A DNA stretch of 35,876 nucleotides from Candidatus Omnitrophota bacterium (GTDB taxonomy: Bacteria; Omnitrophota; Gorgyraeia; JABMRJ01), in NCBI GenBank assembly GCA_016783555.1, contig JADHWH010000014.1, forward strand, positions 1 to 35,876. The letters are read 5' to 3'. The position numbers and the translations under genes are program-made. This document shows positions 1 through 7,137 of the stretch, one piece after another (positions within the stretch are counted from its first letter, which is position 1; each line of letters opens with the position of its first letter). The notes below the pieces were generated by a model. It had not been told where the DNA came from and searched no databases. It saw nothing but the letters and a program-made list of their open reading frames with translations.

Positions 1-2050
1 CTATAGACAGCCTCCTTGAACGTAATGGAGTGTAACCGAACTCTTTTACGAACTGCGCTACCACATCTCTGCGTTCCTTACGCGCATCTTTAGGTAGATG
101 CGGTACGTGAGTAAAGAGCCGTCCCAAAGTAGCACTTAGCCGCATATGTACATTTACTGCCCAACCTGAGGCTTCCAAGAGGACACTCATATCCCTTTTG
201 CGTATCTTGATGAAACCCATAATTATACCCGGTAATAAAATAACGGCTGCTATTCCCACTAATGCAACTAAAATATGAGCTGGTTTTACCTGGGAGAGGG
301 CCTTGGTAACATAAGCAAAGGATGATCCAAGAGCCGCAATAGCTATGCCTCCACCTAATAAGAGATCGCGAGTCATGCCTGACGCGCTGGGGGCAGTAAA
401 ACTTTTCTCTAACTTGCCCTCGCGGGATTTGGTGAATTTATCTATTTGTTTCCTTATAAAACTTGTAAATTGCTGGAAAGGTGCTCTTACTGACTCCCAT
501 ATGCTAATAGGGTTTTCCACAATATCTACTATTTCCGCATCCCACTCTCGACCGTCTGCGGTAAAAAAGATGCCTCGCTTCCCAAGACGCAATCTGCCTG
601 CGGTGCCAGAAGTTACTGCCGCCACAATCTCAAATTTAATATCTTTATCCTGGCGACCTGTAACCTCTATATACAAGAGATACATAAAACTATTTTCCGC
701 TATCTTTTTGTGTACCTGCCTGTCCTGAACTTTCATTGTAAAAGTAATTTGCCTACCATCAATTACTAGTGTGCCCATTTCAAAAAGGGAGCGAGTCTGA
801 GGATTATAAAGATTTGAGAAACTCACAAAATTGTTTGCCAACTCCATCAACCACCTTTGGTAAAGAATTAACTTTTCCAAATTGTGCATCTGATTTAAAT
901 CGTCAGCTACAACCAAATCTTTTGCAATAAGCTCGCTCACCTGTTTCCTATAGGATCCGTTGAGATAGGTACGCAGTCTATCCACATCCAGTTTTTCTAC
1001 CTTTATTCCTTGTTTGTTTTCTAACCACGTTCGGTATGAGGCAAAGATATTTTTTACCTTATCCCACTGTTTTTGGGTAAGGTGTTTGACCGGCCCCCCA
1101 AGAGCGCGGTTTAGAACCTTCTCCTTGAGGTCAAATAGGCGCTCAACATATATGGGATTGATCGATGCCTCTAGCTCCAGGATACCTTTTGGGTTAGGTA
1201 TAGCCAATGGGGCATCCTTAATCCGAGTCTCCATAATTGACTTATCCATAAAATCGATTTCTTCAAGCTCCTTCTGGCGAAGCTGCATCTCGGCCGCTGC
1301 CCTCTCATCGAACCTGACCATTGCGCACTGTGTAAAATACTGCTCGATCTTTTCCTCCAAGCTAGCGATTAGCCCATAAGCTTGCGACGTTTCGTTTCCC
1401 CAGGGCATAACCTCTGTGGCATTATCTCCTTTAGGGATTTCGCCTTTCGCTTTCCATGTAAGATATACCTCTGTCTCATGAAAAAATATCTTAAGCTGCT
1501 CTTGACCAATCCCTGCCTTACCGCTAGCATCAAGAACAAAGCCGACAGTCTCTATAACCGAAATAATGAATTGAGCTAAATCAGAGTTAGATGTGGCTTC
1601 CGGGGGAATGATACCATCGCCATTATTTGCTGCGCTAGCCATAATGCTCTGCACGTCGCGTACCTGAGCCAGACTAATCTTCTGCGTACCTGATGAATTG
1701 AGGTTGGTTAAGATAAGCTTTGCTACTTTGCGCAATTTTTGGCCTTCAGGGTGACTGGTATCGATATCGTTTAAGTCTAAGGCGTCAGTACCAACGGACA
1801 GACGGCTGCGATTGGCAAGAAATCGAAACAGCCAGGCCTGCGCTGCCTTAAGTTCATTGGTCCTGATACGACCGTTTTGATCAGTATCTACATAAGAAGC
1901 AAATACAGGATCACAGTTAAGGCTGCTGATCGGGATGCTGGTAGCTGCCCAGTGCGCCTCATCAAGAACTTGTATCTTTTCTAAATCCTGTGCATTTTGG
2001 ATTCTAAGCTGATAGCTTCTACCGTAATTTTTAAATATTAATTGAGGCAT
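1..2050 (-). CDS. Large EF-hand/membrane protein, 3' end cut by the window edge
   Basis: An uninterrupted minus-strand frame runs from an ATG at 2050 to the window edge (683 codons, no stop reached), preceded by a good Shine-Dalgarno (AAGGAGA at 2058-2064). I do not recognise a named family. Residues 55-66 form a textbook EF-hand loop (DTDQNGRIRTNE), and a second Asp/Asn-Gly stretch (NNGDG) lies near residue 145, so calcium binding is likely. The middle is charged and probably helical. Near residues 562-585 and 592-617 there are two hydrophobic, probably membrane-spanning segments, followed by a basic region (IKIRKRD), so the C-terminal part is likely membrane-anchored. The start lies 12 bp downstream of the pyruvate kinase stop, and its ribosome site lies right at that stop, so the two are probably co-transcribed. 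Function unknown. Confidence 0.85.
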   Translation of the reverse strand, partial: MPQLIFKNYGRSYQLRIQNAQDLEKIQVLDEAHWAATSIPISSLNCDPVFASYVDTDQNGRIRTNELKAAQAWLFRFLANRSRLSVGTDALDLNDIDTSHPEGQKLRKVAKLILTNLNSSGTQKISLAQVRDVQSIMASAANNGDGIIPPEATSNSDLAQFIISVIETVGFVLDASGKAGIGQEQLKIFFHETEVYLTWKAKGEIPKGDNATEVMPWGNETSQAYGLIASLEEKIEQYFTQCAMVRFDERAAAEMQLRQKELEEIDFMDKSIMETRIKDAPLAIPNPKGILELEASINPIYVERLFDLKEKVLNRALGGPVKHLTQKQWDKVKNIFASYRTWLENKQGIKVEKLDVDRLRTYLNGSYRKQVSELIAKDLVVADDLNQMHNLEKLILYQRWLMELANNFVSFSNLYNPQTRSLFEMGTLVIDGRQITFTMKVQDRQVHKKIAENSFMYLLYIEVTGRQDKDIKFEIVAAVTSGTAGRLRLGKRGIFFTADGREWDAEIVDIVENPISIWESVRAPFQQFTSFIRKQIDKFTKSREGKLEKSFTAPSASGMTRDLLLGGGIAIAALGSSFAYVTKALSQVKPAHILVALVGIAAVILLPGIIMGFIKIRKRDMSVLLEASGWAVNVHMRLSATLGRLFTHVPHLPKDARKERRDVVAQFVKEFGYTPLRSRRLSI

Positions 2051-2062
2051 GAATAAATCTCC

Positions 2063-3097
2063 TTAATTATTAGGCCGTCTCTTCGAGGCGTATTCCGTGA
2101 ATTTTATAATATCATTCATCATCTTTACCGCCAGGGCAGGATGCGCGCCTATTGCGGTCTCTCCGGAAAGCATCAAATAGCCGGAGCCATCAAGGATAGC
2201 ATTTGCGATGTCGCTTACTTCAGCGCGTGTCGGCCTCTTATGCTCGGTCATGCTTTCGAGCATTTGAGTAGCGGTAATCACCATCTTCTTTTGCTTAATG
2301 CACTTCTTTATGATCATCTTCTGCATCATAGGAACCTCATATATGGGTAAAGATACCCCCATATCGCCGCGCGCTATCATAATGCCGTCTGCGATTCCGA
2401 GTATTTCATCAATATTCTTAATGCCTTCTCGGTTTTCGATTTTAGCGATGATCCGAGGTTTTACCTTACTATGATTTACAAATCGCTTTACGTTAAGGAC
2501 GTCCTTTTTATTCCTCACAAATGACTGCGCGATAAAATCCATTTTGTTCTTTAGGCCGAATTGCAGATCTTTCTTGTCTTTTTCGGTTAGATCCTTGAAG
2601 CTAAGCTTAATACCGGGGATGTTAACGCCCTTGTTTTCCTTTAAGATTCCGGGCGTAACCACTTCTGCTTCTACGTAATTTTTTGATGTGGATTTTACCC
2701 TGAGTATGATATTGCCATCGTCTATATATATGAAAGCGCCTCTTTTTATATCGCGGAGAGGGCCCTCATAATCAAACGGTATAGTCGTCCTATCGTTGGC
2801 CTTTTTTTGATTGCTTAAATAGACTGTTTGTCTATTTTTTAACTGTATGGATTTGCTTCTATCTCTGAATGTTCCTATCCTTATCCGGTAACCCTCGAGG
2901 TCTTGCAGGATCTTTATACGGCGTCTGTATTTTTTATTTAATTTTCTTATTAAGTTTATGCGGATTAGGTGTTCTTTATGACTCGCGTGTGAAAAATTGA
3001 GCCGGGCTACGTCCATTCCCGCCAGCATCATTTTTCGAACTACAGTGGTATTTTCACTTGAAGGTCCTAGCGTGCATATAATCTTTGTTTTAACCAT
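2063..3097 (-). CDS. pyk: Pyruvate kinase, short form lacking the C-terminal domain
   Basis: Pyruvate kinase converts phosphoenolpyruvate and ADP to pyruvate and ATP in the cytoplasm, the last step of glycolysis. The N-terminal TKIICTLGPSS and ARLNFSHAS motifs, the catalytic-lysine region AKIENREGI, the metal/phosphate loop GDMGVSLP and the signature TATQMLESM...PTRAEVSDIANAILDG are all present in order. At 344 residues it ends shortly after SGETAIGAHP, so the (beta/alpha)8 barrel and B domain are there, but the roughly 120-residue C-terminal regulatory domain of ordinary ~470-residue enzymes is missing. The stop is clean and another gene begins 12 bp later, so this looks like a real short form and not a frameshift. 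No strong Shine-Dalgarno is seen before the ATG. Confidence 0.9.
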   Translation of the reverse strand: MVKTKIICTLGPSSENTTVVRKMMLAGMDVARLNFSHASHKEHLIRINLIRKLNKKYRRRIKILQDLEGYRIRIGTFRDRSKSIQLKNRQTVYLSNQKKANDRTTIPFDYEGPLRDIKRGAFIYIDDGNIILRVKSTSKNYVEAEVVTPGILKENKGVNIPGIKLSFKDLTEKDKKDLQFGLKNKMDFIAQSFVRNKKDVLNVKRFVNHSKVKPRIIAKIENREGIKNIDEILGIADGIMIARGDMGVSLPIYEVPMMQKMIIKKCIKQKKMVITATQMLESMTEHKRPTRAEVSDIANAILDGSGYLMLSGETAIGAHPALAVKMMNDIIKFTEYASKRRPNN

Positions 3098-3166
3098 TCT
3101 TATATGTAAGAGGTGGTACCCTTCGCGTATTCACTTCGCTTAAGGGTATACTTTCAGAACTCTTCC

Positions 3167-3361
3167 CTAAGCTTCCGAACTCTGTTTGGAATTTTCACTA
3201 GCTTCCGAACTCTGTCCGGAATTTTCATTCGAAACCTGCGCTTCGCTCTCTTTGGCCTGCATGTTCTTTCTTTCCAGTTTGCGCTGTCTCTTTTCTTCTT
3301 TCTTCTTTTTCCTCGCTAATTCTTTCTTACGCTTTTGAAATGAATAATCATCTCTTGCCAA
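3167..3361 (-). CDS. Small Lys-rich protein with C-terminal Ser/Glu repeats
   Basis: 64 residues starting at a TTG (3361-3359), chosen because a strong Shine-Dalgarno (AAAGGAGGG at 3366-3374) sits just upstream. The first half is very basic and probably a single helix (KRKKELARKKKKEEKRQRK). The last third contains a repeated Ser/Gln/Glu motif (NSGQSSEASE, NSKQSSEA) encoded by a 30-bp direct repeat. Composition suggests a nucleic-acid or ribosome-associated peptide, but no family is recognised. It lies downstream of a zinc-ribbon gene on the same strand with a terminator hairpin between them, so it may have its own promoter. Confidence 0.6.
   Translation of the reverse strand: MARDDYSFQKRKKELARKKKKEEKRQRKLERKNMQAKESEAQVSNENSGQSSEASENSKQSSEA
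3171..3230. repeat. 30-bp tandem direct repeat inside the small Lys-rich gene
   Basis: Positions 3171-3200 and 3201-3230 are two copies of a 30-bp unit beginning GCTTCCGAACTCTGT, differing at a few bases. The unit is a multiple of three, so copy-number change keeps the frame and only lengthens the Ser/Glu tail. Confidence 0.8.
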
Positions 3362-3401
3362 TATACCCTCCTTTCATCAGGGAAACACGCTGCCCAGGGA
3401 A

Positions 3402-3430
3402 AAATGCCCTCTGTTAAAAAGAGGGCATTT
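3402..3430 (-). terminator. Hairpin terminator after the 53-residue zinc-ribbon gene
   Basis: A 10-bp perfect stem (AAATGCCCTC / GAGGGCATTT, 3402-3411 and 3421-3430) with a 9-nt loop lies about 35 bp past the zinc-ribbon stop on the minus strand. It is AT-rich at its base, with T residues following on the minus strand, so it is a plausible intrinsic terminator. Confidence 0.65.
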
Positions 3431-3463
3431 AAATAAAAACCCTGAATGCTTGACCGCTCACTT

Positions 3464-3625
3464 TTAGCGGCCTTCGTTTTTGCGCTTTGAAAAGCATTCC
3501 TTGCAATATACCGGACGGTCGCCGCTCGGCTTGAAAGGGACTTCGCATTCTTTCTTACAGTCTGCGCAAGTCGCCTTGTGCATTTCTCGCGGACCTCTGT
3601 CGAATCCACCACCTTGATATCCCAT
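3464..3625 (-). CDS. CxxC-x17-CxxC zinc-ribbon microprotein (53 aa)
   Basis: A 53-residue minus-strand frame with ATG at 3625 and a strong Shine-Dalgarno (AAAGGAGGT) just upstream. It reads MGYQGGGFDRGPREMHKA, then TCADCKKEC, then a 17-residue spacer from the first CxxC to a second one in VYCKECFSKRK. Paired CxxC motifs in this spacing form a zinc ribbon; many bacteria have such small proteins of unknown role. The Cys-rich segment is almost identical to that of the next gene upstream (3693-4193), so the two are paralogues or share a recently duplicated segment. A longer frame over the same DNA (116 codons, starting 3666) is a shadow: it lacks the Cys pattern and the ribosome site. Confidence 0.85.
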   Translation of the reverse strand: MGYQGGGFDRGPREMHKATCADCKKECEVPFKPSGDRPVYCKECFSKRKNEGR

Positions 3626-3692
3626 GTTACCTCCTTTCTGGTTTTTGTAAAGATTTTGAAGAGCAAATTACCAACAACTCTTATCCGAATAT

Positions 3693-4193
3693 TTAAGTGC
3701 GTTTTTTTCGCAGGTGAAAAAATGCCTTCTTCTTTTTAACGGGCTTTAGCTTTTTTTCAAGCCCCCTTTTATCGGAACGGCCTTCCCGGGGAAGATCTCT
3801 TTCCGCGGGCCTCATATCCCGGCTTGCGTTAAACGGGCTGCCTTTTTTGCGCTTTGAAAAGCATTCCTTGCAGTATACCGGACGGTCGCCGCTCGGCTTG
3901 AACGGGATTTCGCATTCTTTCTTGCAGTCTGCGCAAATAACCCGGGTATAATTTCTTTCCCTGGGGCCATTGCCTTGTCTTCCTCTGTCATGGCGATGAG
4001 GGTGATTGAAGTTCCGGAAAGGCTTTTGGGAATAGCTTTTCTCAAAAGGTCTTTTTGAAGACTGGCTGATTAAGATATCCAGCTTCTTCTCCATGGCACT
4101 CAACTGCTGCTGCACTTTATCAATGAGGCCGGCTACACTCGATTCATCCTGTGGCGCGGCAAATAAACCCTTGCGTTTAAAACCTTTTTTCAC
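3693..4193 (-). CDS. Zinc-ribbon protein with coiled-coil-like N-terminus and basic tail
   Basis: 166 residues from a GTG at 4193. The frame stays open up to a TTG at 4244, but that TTG lies within a promoter-like sequence (see 4216-4244), and a purine-rich AGAAAAGGGG precedes the GTG, so I place the start there. Layout: a basic N-terminus (KKGFKRKG), a helical stretch (LIDKVQQQLSAMEKKLDILI) likely to self-associate, a His/Arg/Gly-rich linker, the CxxC-x17-CxxC ribbon (ICADCKKEC...VYCKECFSKRK), and a long Lys/Arg-rich tail. A role in RNA or ribosome binding is inferred from composition. The ribbon duplicates that of the 53-residue gene downstream. Confidence 0.8.
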   Translation of the reverse strand: MKKGFKRKGLFAAPQDESSVAGLIDKVQQQLSAMEKKLDILISQSSKRPFEKSYSQKPFRNFNHPHRHDRGRQGNGPRERNYTRVICADCKKECEIPFKPSGDRPVYCKECFSKRKKGSPFNASRDMRPAERDLPREGRSDKRGLEKKLKPVKKKKAFFHLRKKRT

Positions 4194-4215
4194 ATTGCCC
4201 CTTTTCTCTTTACCT

Positions 4216-4244
4216 ACTGTAGCACAAATAAAACTCTCTTGCAA
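4216..4244 (-). promoter_or_regulatory. Candidate sigma70-type promoter of the zinc-ribbon gene
   Basis: On the minus strand TTGCAA (4239-4244), a 17-bp spacer and TACAGT (4216-4221). Each box matches four of six consensus bases with ideal spacing. Its position between maf and the GTG start supports a transcript beginning near 4209. Confidence 0.5.
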
Positions 4245-4253
4245 CTTATTTCG

Positions 4254-4841
4254 TTACAGAAGCTCCACGCCTAACTCTTCAAAAAGCCCACAGAGTTTCA
4301 TCGTGGGCAAGCCCAGTATGTTATAGAATGAGCCTTCTATATTATCGAATATGAATGTTCCGGGGCCTTCTATTGAAAAACCGCCTGCCTTATCGTGAGG
4401 GCCCGCTACTCTTAAGAATCTATCTATTTTTCTGCGCGAGAGCTTTTTAACATAGACCTTTGATATGTCGACCGCGCCTTTTGATTTTGCTTTTTTTACG
4501 TCTATTACGTAAAGCCCGGTATAGACAAGGATTGTCTTCCCTGAGAATGCATTGAGAAGGGATTTTGCCTCTTTTCTTGTTTTTGGTTTTCCGATCAGGC
4601 GCTTTCCTAATAAAACAACGGTATCGGCGCCGATAACAAAGCCTTCCTTATATCTACCCGCTACCTTTTCGGCCTTGAGCCGGGCATTATAGAGGACATT
4701 GAACCTCGCGCCCCTTTTAGGGTACATCTTCTCGGGGACATTACTTATGACGACGCTGTGCGGTATCCCGCATTCTTTTAGTATCTTCGAGCGTCTCTTT
4801 GACGCCGACGCTAATATTATTTTGTATTTCGTAGATTTCAT
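4254..4841 (-). CDS. maf: Maf family nucleotide pyrophosphatase
   Basis: Maf proteins hydrolyse non-canonical or modified nucleoside triphosphates (dTTP/UTP or m7GTP types) to monophosphate and pyrophosphate, acting as house-cleaning enzymes. The 195-residue length is normal. Family motifs: the N-terminal substrate loop IILASASKRRSKIL (about residues 8-21), the catalytic segment GADTVVLLGKRLIGKP with its Asp and Lys, FSGKTILVYTGLYV, and the C-terminal DKAGGFSIEG and GSFYNILGLP. The gene overlaps the upstream HI0933-family gene by four bases (ATGA), so the two are translationally coupled. Which Maf subtype (YhdE- or YceF-like) cannot be decided by eye. Confidence 0.93.
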   Translation of the reverse strand: MKSTKYKIILASASKRRSKILKECGIPHSVVISNVPEKMYPKRGARFNVLYNARLKAEKVAGRYKEGFVIGADTVVLLGKRLIGKPKTRKEAKSLLNAFSGKTILVYTGLYVIDVKKAKSKGAVDISKVYVKKLSRRKIDRFLRVAGPHDKAGGFSIEGPGTFIFDNIEGSFYNILGLPTMKLCGLFEELGVELL

Positions 4842-6139
4842 AGATTATCACCGCAAACCCATCCCGTAGAAAATGCCGCCTGTATGTTGTATCCGCCTGT
4901 CTTGGCGTCTATATCTATAATCTCACCCGCGAAAAAAAGCCCCTTTACAAGTCTCGATTCCATAGTCTTCGGATTTATCTCTTTTGTATTCACGCCGCCC
5001 CTCGTAACGATACACTCTTCGATCGGCATCACACCCTTGACGGTCAATCTTAAATCAAATAAACTCTTGATAAGCTTTTTTCTTTCCTGGGTTGTGATCT
5101 GGCTTGCGTTTTTATCTCCGCTTACGCCGCTGTATTCAAGAAACCGCCTTATTATACCCCGGGGTAGAAGATTTTTAAATATATTTTTTATGCTCTTCCT
5201 GGGATTTGCCTTAAATTCGCGCAGCAATCTTGAATCTAGTTTTTTGTGGTCCAGGGCAGGCTTAAAGTTAACGGATATCGTTACGCCGGTTTTGAGTTTT
5301 AAGGCATCGTAGAGATCGGCGCTTATATCAAGGACAGCAGGGCCCGATAGGCCAAAGTGAGTGAATAGCATCTCGCCGAATCTTTCATCTATCTTTTTAT
5401 CGCCGGCAAAGAGCGTTAAGCGTACATTCTTAAGCGATATGCCCTGCCAGTCTCTTATAAAGTCTTCTTTAATGAGGATAGGGGAGAGGGCCGGCCTTAA
5501 AGGCGCGATCTTATGGCCGAGCAATCGGGCTATCCTATGCCCATCGCCTGTCGAACCTGTTCCGGGGTAGGATAGGCCGCCTGTGGTGATAGCAACGCGC
5601 GCCCCTAAAAAACGCTTATTGGAATACGTCAGAATGCCTTCTATTTTCTTATCCTTTACCCCGTTAGACCTTATTATCTTATCTTTAAGAGATTGTGTAA
5701 TATTATTAGGTCTAACGGGGTTTATAATGATCTCGCGGGCGCGCTCCCCTGAGAGGAACTTAATCTTCTTATTTTTTAACTTCGTTTTTAAGACATTCAG
5801 GATATCGTCCGATCTATCGCTTTCCGGGAATACGCGGCCGCCGCGCTCCTTTTTAAGTTTAAGGCGGCTATCTTCAAAAAATGAGATGAGATCGGCATTA
5901 AAAAACTTCGCGAAGGCATTTCTCAAGAAATCGCGCGACTGGGAGAACTTCCCGAGAAAGTCTTCGATATTGCAGGAATTGGTAAGGTTACACCTGCCTT
6001 TTCCCGAGATGAGGAGTTTCTTGCCGGGGGTGTCGTTCCGCTCAACGAGGAGGATCTTTCTACTTCTTTCAGCAGCGCGGATCGCGGCCATCATGCCGGC
6101 CGGACCCGCTCCGATTATAATCGCGTCGAATTGTTCCAT
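4838..6139 (-). CDS. HI0933/YhiN-family NAD(P)/FAD-dependent oxidoreductase
   Basis: 433 residues. The N-terminal Rossmann motif DAIIIGAGPAGMMAAIRAAE binds FAD. The family-specific LLISGKGRCNLTNS, a mid-protein TGGLSYPGTGSTGDGHRIA and the C-terminal GLFFAGEIIDIDAKTGGYNIQAA close the flavin site. Members are widespread flavoproteins of poorly known role (YhiN/HI0933 family, often called BaiN-like). The start has a moderate Shine-Dalgarno (GGTGAAGA). Its stop overlaps maf. Around residues 140-160 the protein carries an extra segment (PVRPNNITQSLKDKIIRSNG) encoded by a palindromic repeat inserted in frame, described separately. Confidence 0.9.
   Translation of the reverse strand: MEQFDAIIIGAGPAGMMAAIRAAERSRKILLVERNDTPGKKLLISGKGRCNLTNSCNIEDFLGKFSQSRDFLRNAFAKFFNADLISFFEDSRLKLKKERGGRVFPESDRSDDILNVLKTKLKNKKIKFLSGERAREIIINPVRPNNITQSLKDKIIRSNGVKDKKIEGILTYSNKRFLGARVAITTGGLSYPGTGSTGDGHRIARLLGHKIAPLRPALSPILIKEDFIRDWQGISLKNVRLTLFAGDKKIDERFGEMLFTHFGLSGPAVLDISADLYDALKLKTGVTISVNFKPALDHKKLDSRLLREFKANPRKSIKNIFKNLLPRGIIRRFLEYSGVSGDKNASQITTQERKKLIKSLFDLRLTVKGVMPIEECIVTRGGVNTKEINPKTMESRLVKGLFFAGEIIDIDAKTGGYNIQAAFSTGWVCGDNL
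5658..5720. repeat. Palindromic repeat inserted in frame in the HI0933-family gene
   Basis: Perfect 14-base arms, 5658-5671 (ACCCCGTTAGACCT) and 5707-5720 region (AGGTCTAACGGGG plus a T), face each other across a 36-nt AT-rich centre that itself contains a TTAT/ATAA-type inner pairing. It lies wholly inside the coding region and keeps the frame open. It is read as part of the protein. Confidence 0.75.
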
Positions 6140-6167
6140 TCTTCACCAATATTGCGTTCCCAGACCT

Positions 6168-6557
6168 CTATAAAGCAGAAAACCCAAAAAAGGTCAGAAC
6201 AACGCCAAAGATAAACGCACCAACTGAATGGGCTATCAGCAGGTTTTCATTCTTCTCGTAAGCCTGCATGAACTTGGATACGGTATTTGGAAAGACAATC
6301 ATCCATATACCCTTGATGAGTCCACCCCAACCTATGATTGTAATCATTACAGTCCAGTTAGCCACCCATACATTATGGGTCAGGACAATTACAACTCCAA
6401 TAACAAGCGCAAAGAGCCCGGCAATAAAGACCAGGGCCGCATTTTTACAGAAATCGCCCATTACATGTTGAAAGGCCTTCTGGTTAAAAACAAGACCCGC
6501 TCCAATAATCAGATAACAGAGACCAAAAATCCTGGCGATAAATACCGAAGTTTCCAT
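6168..6557 (-). CDS. Small integral membrane protein (four predicted TM segments)
   Basis: 129 residues from the ATG at 6557, chosen because AAAGGAGGTAGCT stands immediately before it and a consensus promoter occupies the DNA further upstream; the longer frame to 6617 would run through that promoter. The sequence is almost entirely hydrophobic: four helices are seen around IFGLCYLIIGAGLVF, ALVFIAGLFALVIGVVIVL, WTVMITIIGWGGLIKGIWMIV and LLIAHSVGAFIFGVVLTFFGF, with short polar loops (NQKAFQHVMGDFCKN; MQAYEKNEN). Such four-helix proteins are common and mostly uncharacterised. It is transcribed as its own unit. Confidence 0.8.
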   Translation of the reverse strand: METSVFIARIFGLCYLIIGAGLVFNQKAFQHVMGDFCKNAALVFIAGLFALVIGVVIVLTHNVWVANWTVMITIIGWGGLIKGIWMIVFPNTVSKFMQAYEKNENLLIAHSVGAFIFGVVLTFFGFSAL

Positions 6558-6576
6558 AGCTACCTCCTTTTTTATA

Positions 6577-6605
6577 ATTATATACGTAAACCCGCAAAAA
6601 TGCAA
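6577..6605 (-). promoter_or_regulatory. Promoter of the four-TM membrane protein gene
   Basis: Minus strand TTGCAT (6600-6605), 17-bp spacer, perfect TATAAT (6577-6582). The transcript would start near 6570, giving a short leader with the Shine-Dalgarno at 6561-6569. This also settles the CDS start at 6557. Confidence 0.75.
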
Positions 6606-6643
6606 AACCCTATGCAACTTATTTTACGCGTAGGTAGTCTCGA

Positions 6644-7054
6644 TCATTCTGCGGTGGGAAATTTGCGCAGTCTCTTCTTTTCGGAGCGCATTCTTTTATA
6701 CCTGAGCATCTTCTCTTTGGCCCTATGGGAACGCTTTCGTTTCTGACGGCGTATCTTTTCTATTCTCCTCTGTTCCTCTGCCTCTCTACCCAGTACGAGC
6801 GATTCAATTTTATTAACGAGTATCCTTCTGGCAAGAAACCGGTTCAAAGCTTGAGAGCGTTCTTTTTGACATTTGACCTCAGTGCCTGTAGGTTTGTGTT
6901 TGAGATAGACGCACGAGGACGTCTTGTTGACCTTTTGTCCGCCCTTCTTGCTCGAGCGTATGAATTTCTCCTCTAAATCCATCTCTTTTATTCCCAACGA
7001 ATCCATCCGTGCCTTTAATGCTCTCTCTTTGCCTATCCCTACACTGAATCTCAT
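6644..7054 (-). CDS. Release-factor-like GGQ domain protein
   Basis: 136 residues from the ATG at 7054 (GGGAGATGGG directly upstream; the extra nine codons to 7081 overlap a palindromic repeat and are rejected). It carries the class-I release-factor catalytic loop SSKKGGQKVNKTSSCVYL with GGQ at residues 38-40, which triggers peptidyl-tRNA hydrolysis on the ribosome. It lacks a stop-codon-reading domain and ends in a long Arg/Lys-rich tail (RRIEKIRRQKRKRSHRAKEK), the pattern of ArfB/ICT1- and RF-H-like proteins, where the basic tail enters the empty mRNA channel of stalled ribosomes. Rescue of non-stop ribosomes is inferred; a PrfH-type repair role is an alternative. Confidence 0.85.
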   Translation of the reverse strand: MRFSVGIGKERALKARMDSLGIKEMDLEEKFIRSSKKGGQKVNKTSSCVYLKHKPTGTEVKCQKERSQALNRFLARRILVNKIESLVLGREAEEQRRIEKIRRQKRKRSHRAKEKMLRYKRMRSEKKRLRKFPTAE

Positions 7055-7073
7055 CCCATCTCCCGCTAAGACG

Positions 7074-7110
7074 TAGGGCACCCTTAAGGGTGCCCTATGA
7101 TTGTGGATAA
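7074..7110. repeat. Palindromic repeat with DnaA box, copy 1
   Basis: 24-bp perfect palindrome (arms TAGGGCACCCTT / AAGGGTGCCCTA, 7074-7097), then TTATCCACA on the minus strand (7102-7110, read as TGTGGATAA on plus), which matches the DnaA-box consensus exactly. It fills the gap between the release-factor-like gene and the LOG gene, so it may also act as a hairpin after the LOG gene. Confidence 0.9.
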
Positions 7111-7137
7111 CCTCTAAAAAGATGAATTTAAGGAATA

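Noticed and set aside
3316-3666. 116-codon minus-strand frame over the 53-residue zinc-ribbon gene
   Set aside because: It is a frame shadow: no ribosome site, no Cys pattern, and it crosses the terminator hairpin. The 53-residue frame has both the motif and the ribosome site.
6228-6746. 172-codon plus-strand frame
   Set aside because: Antisense to the four-TM gene, its promoter and the release-factor-like gene, all of which have better support.
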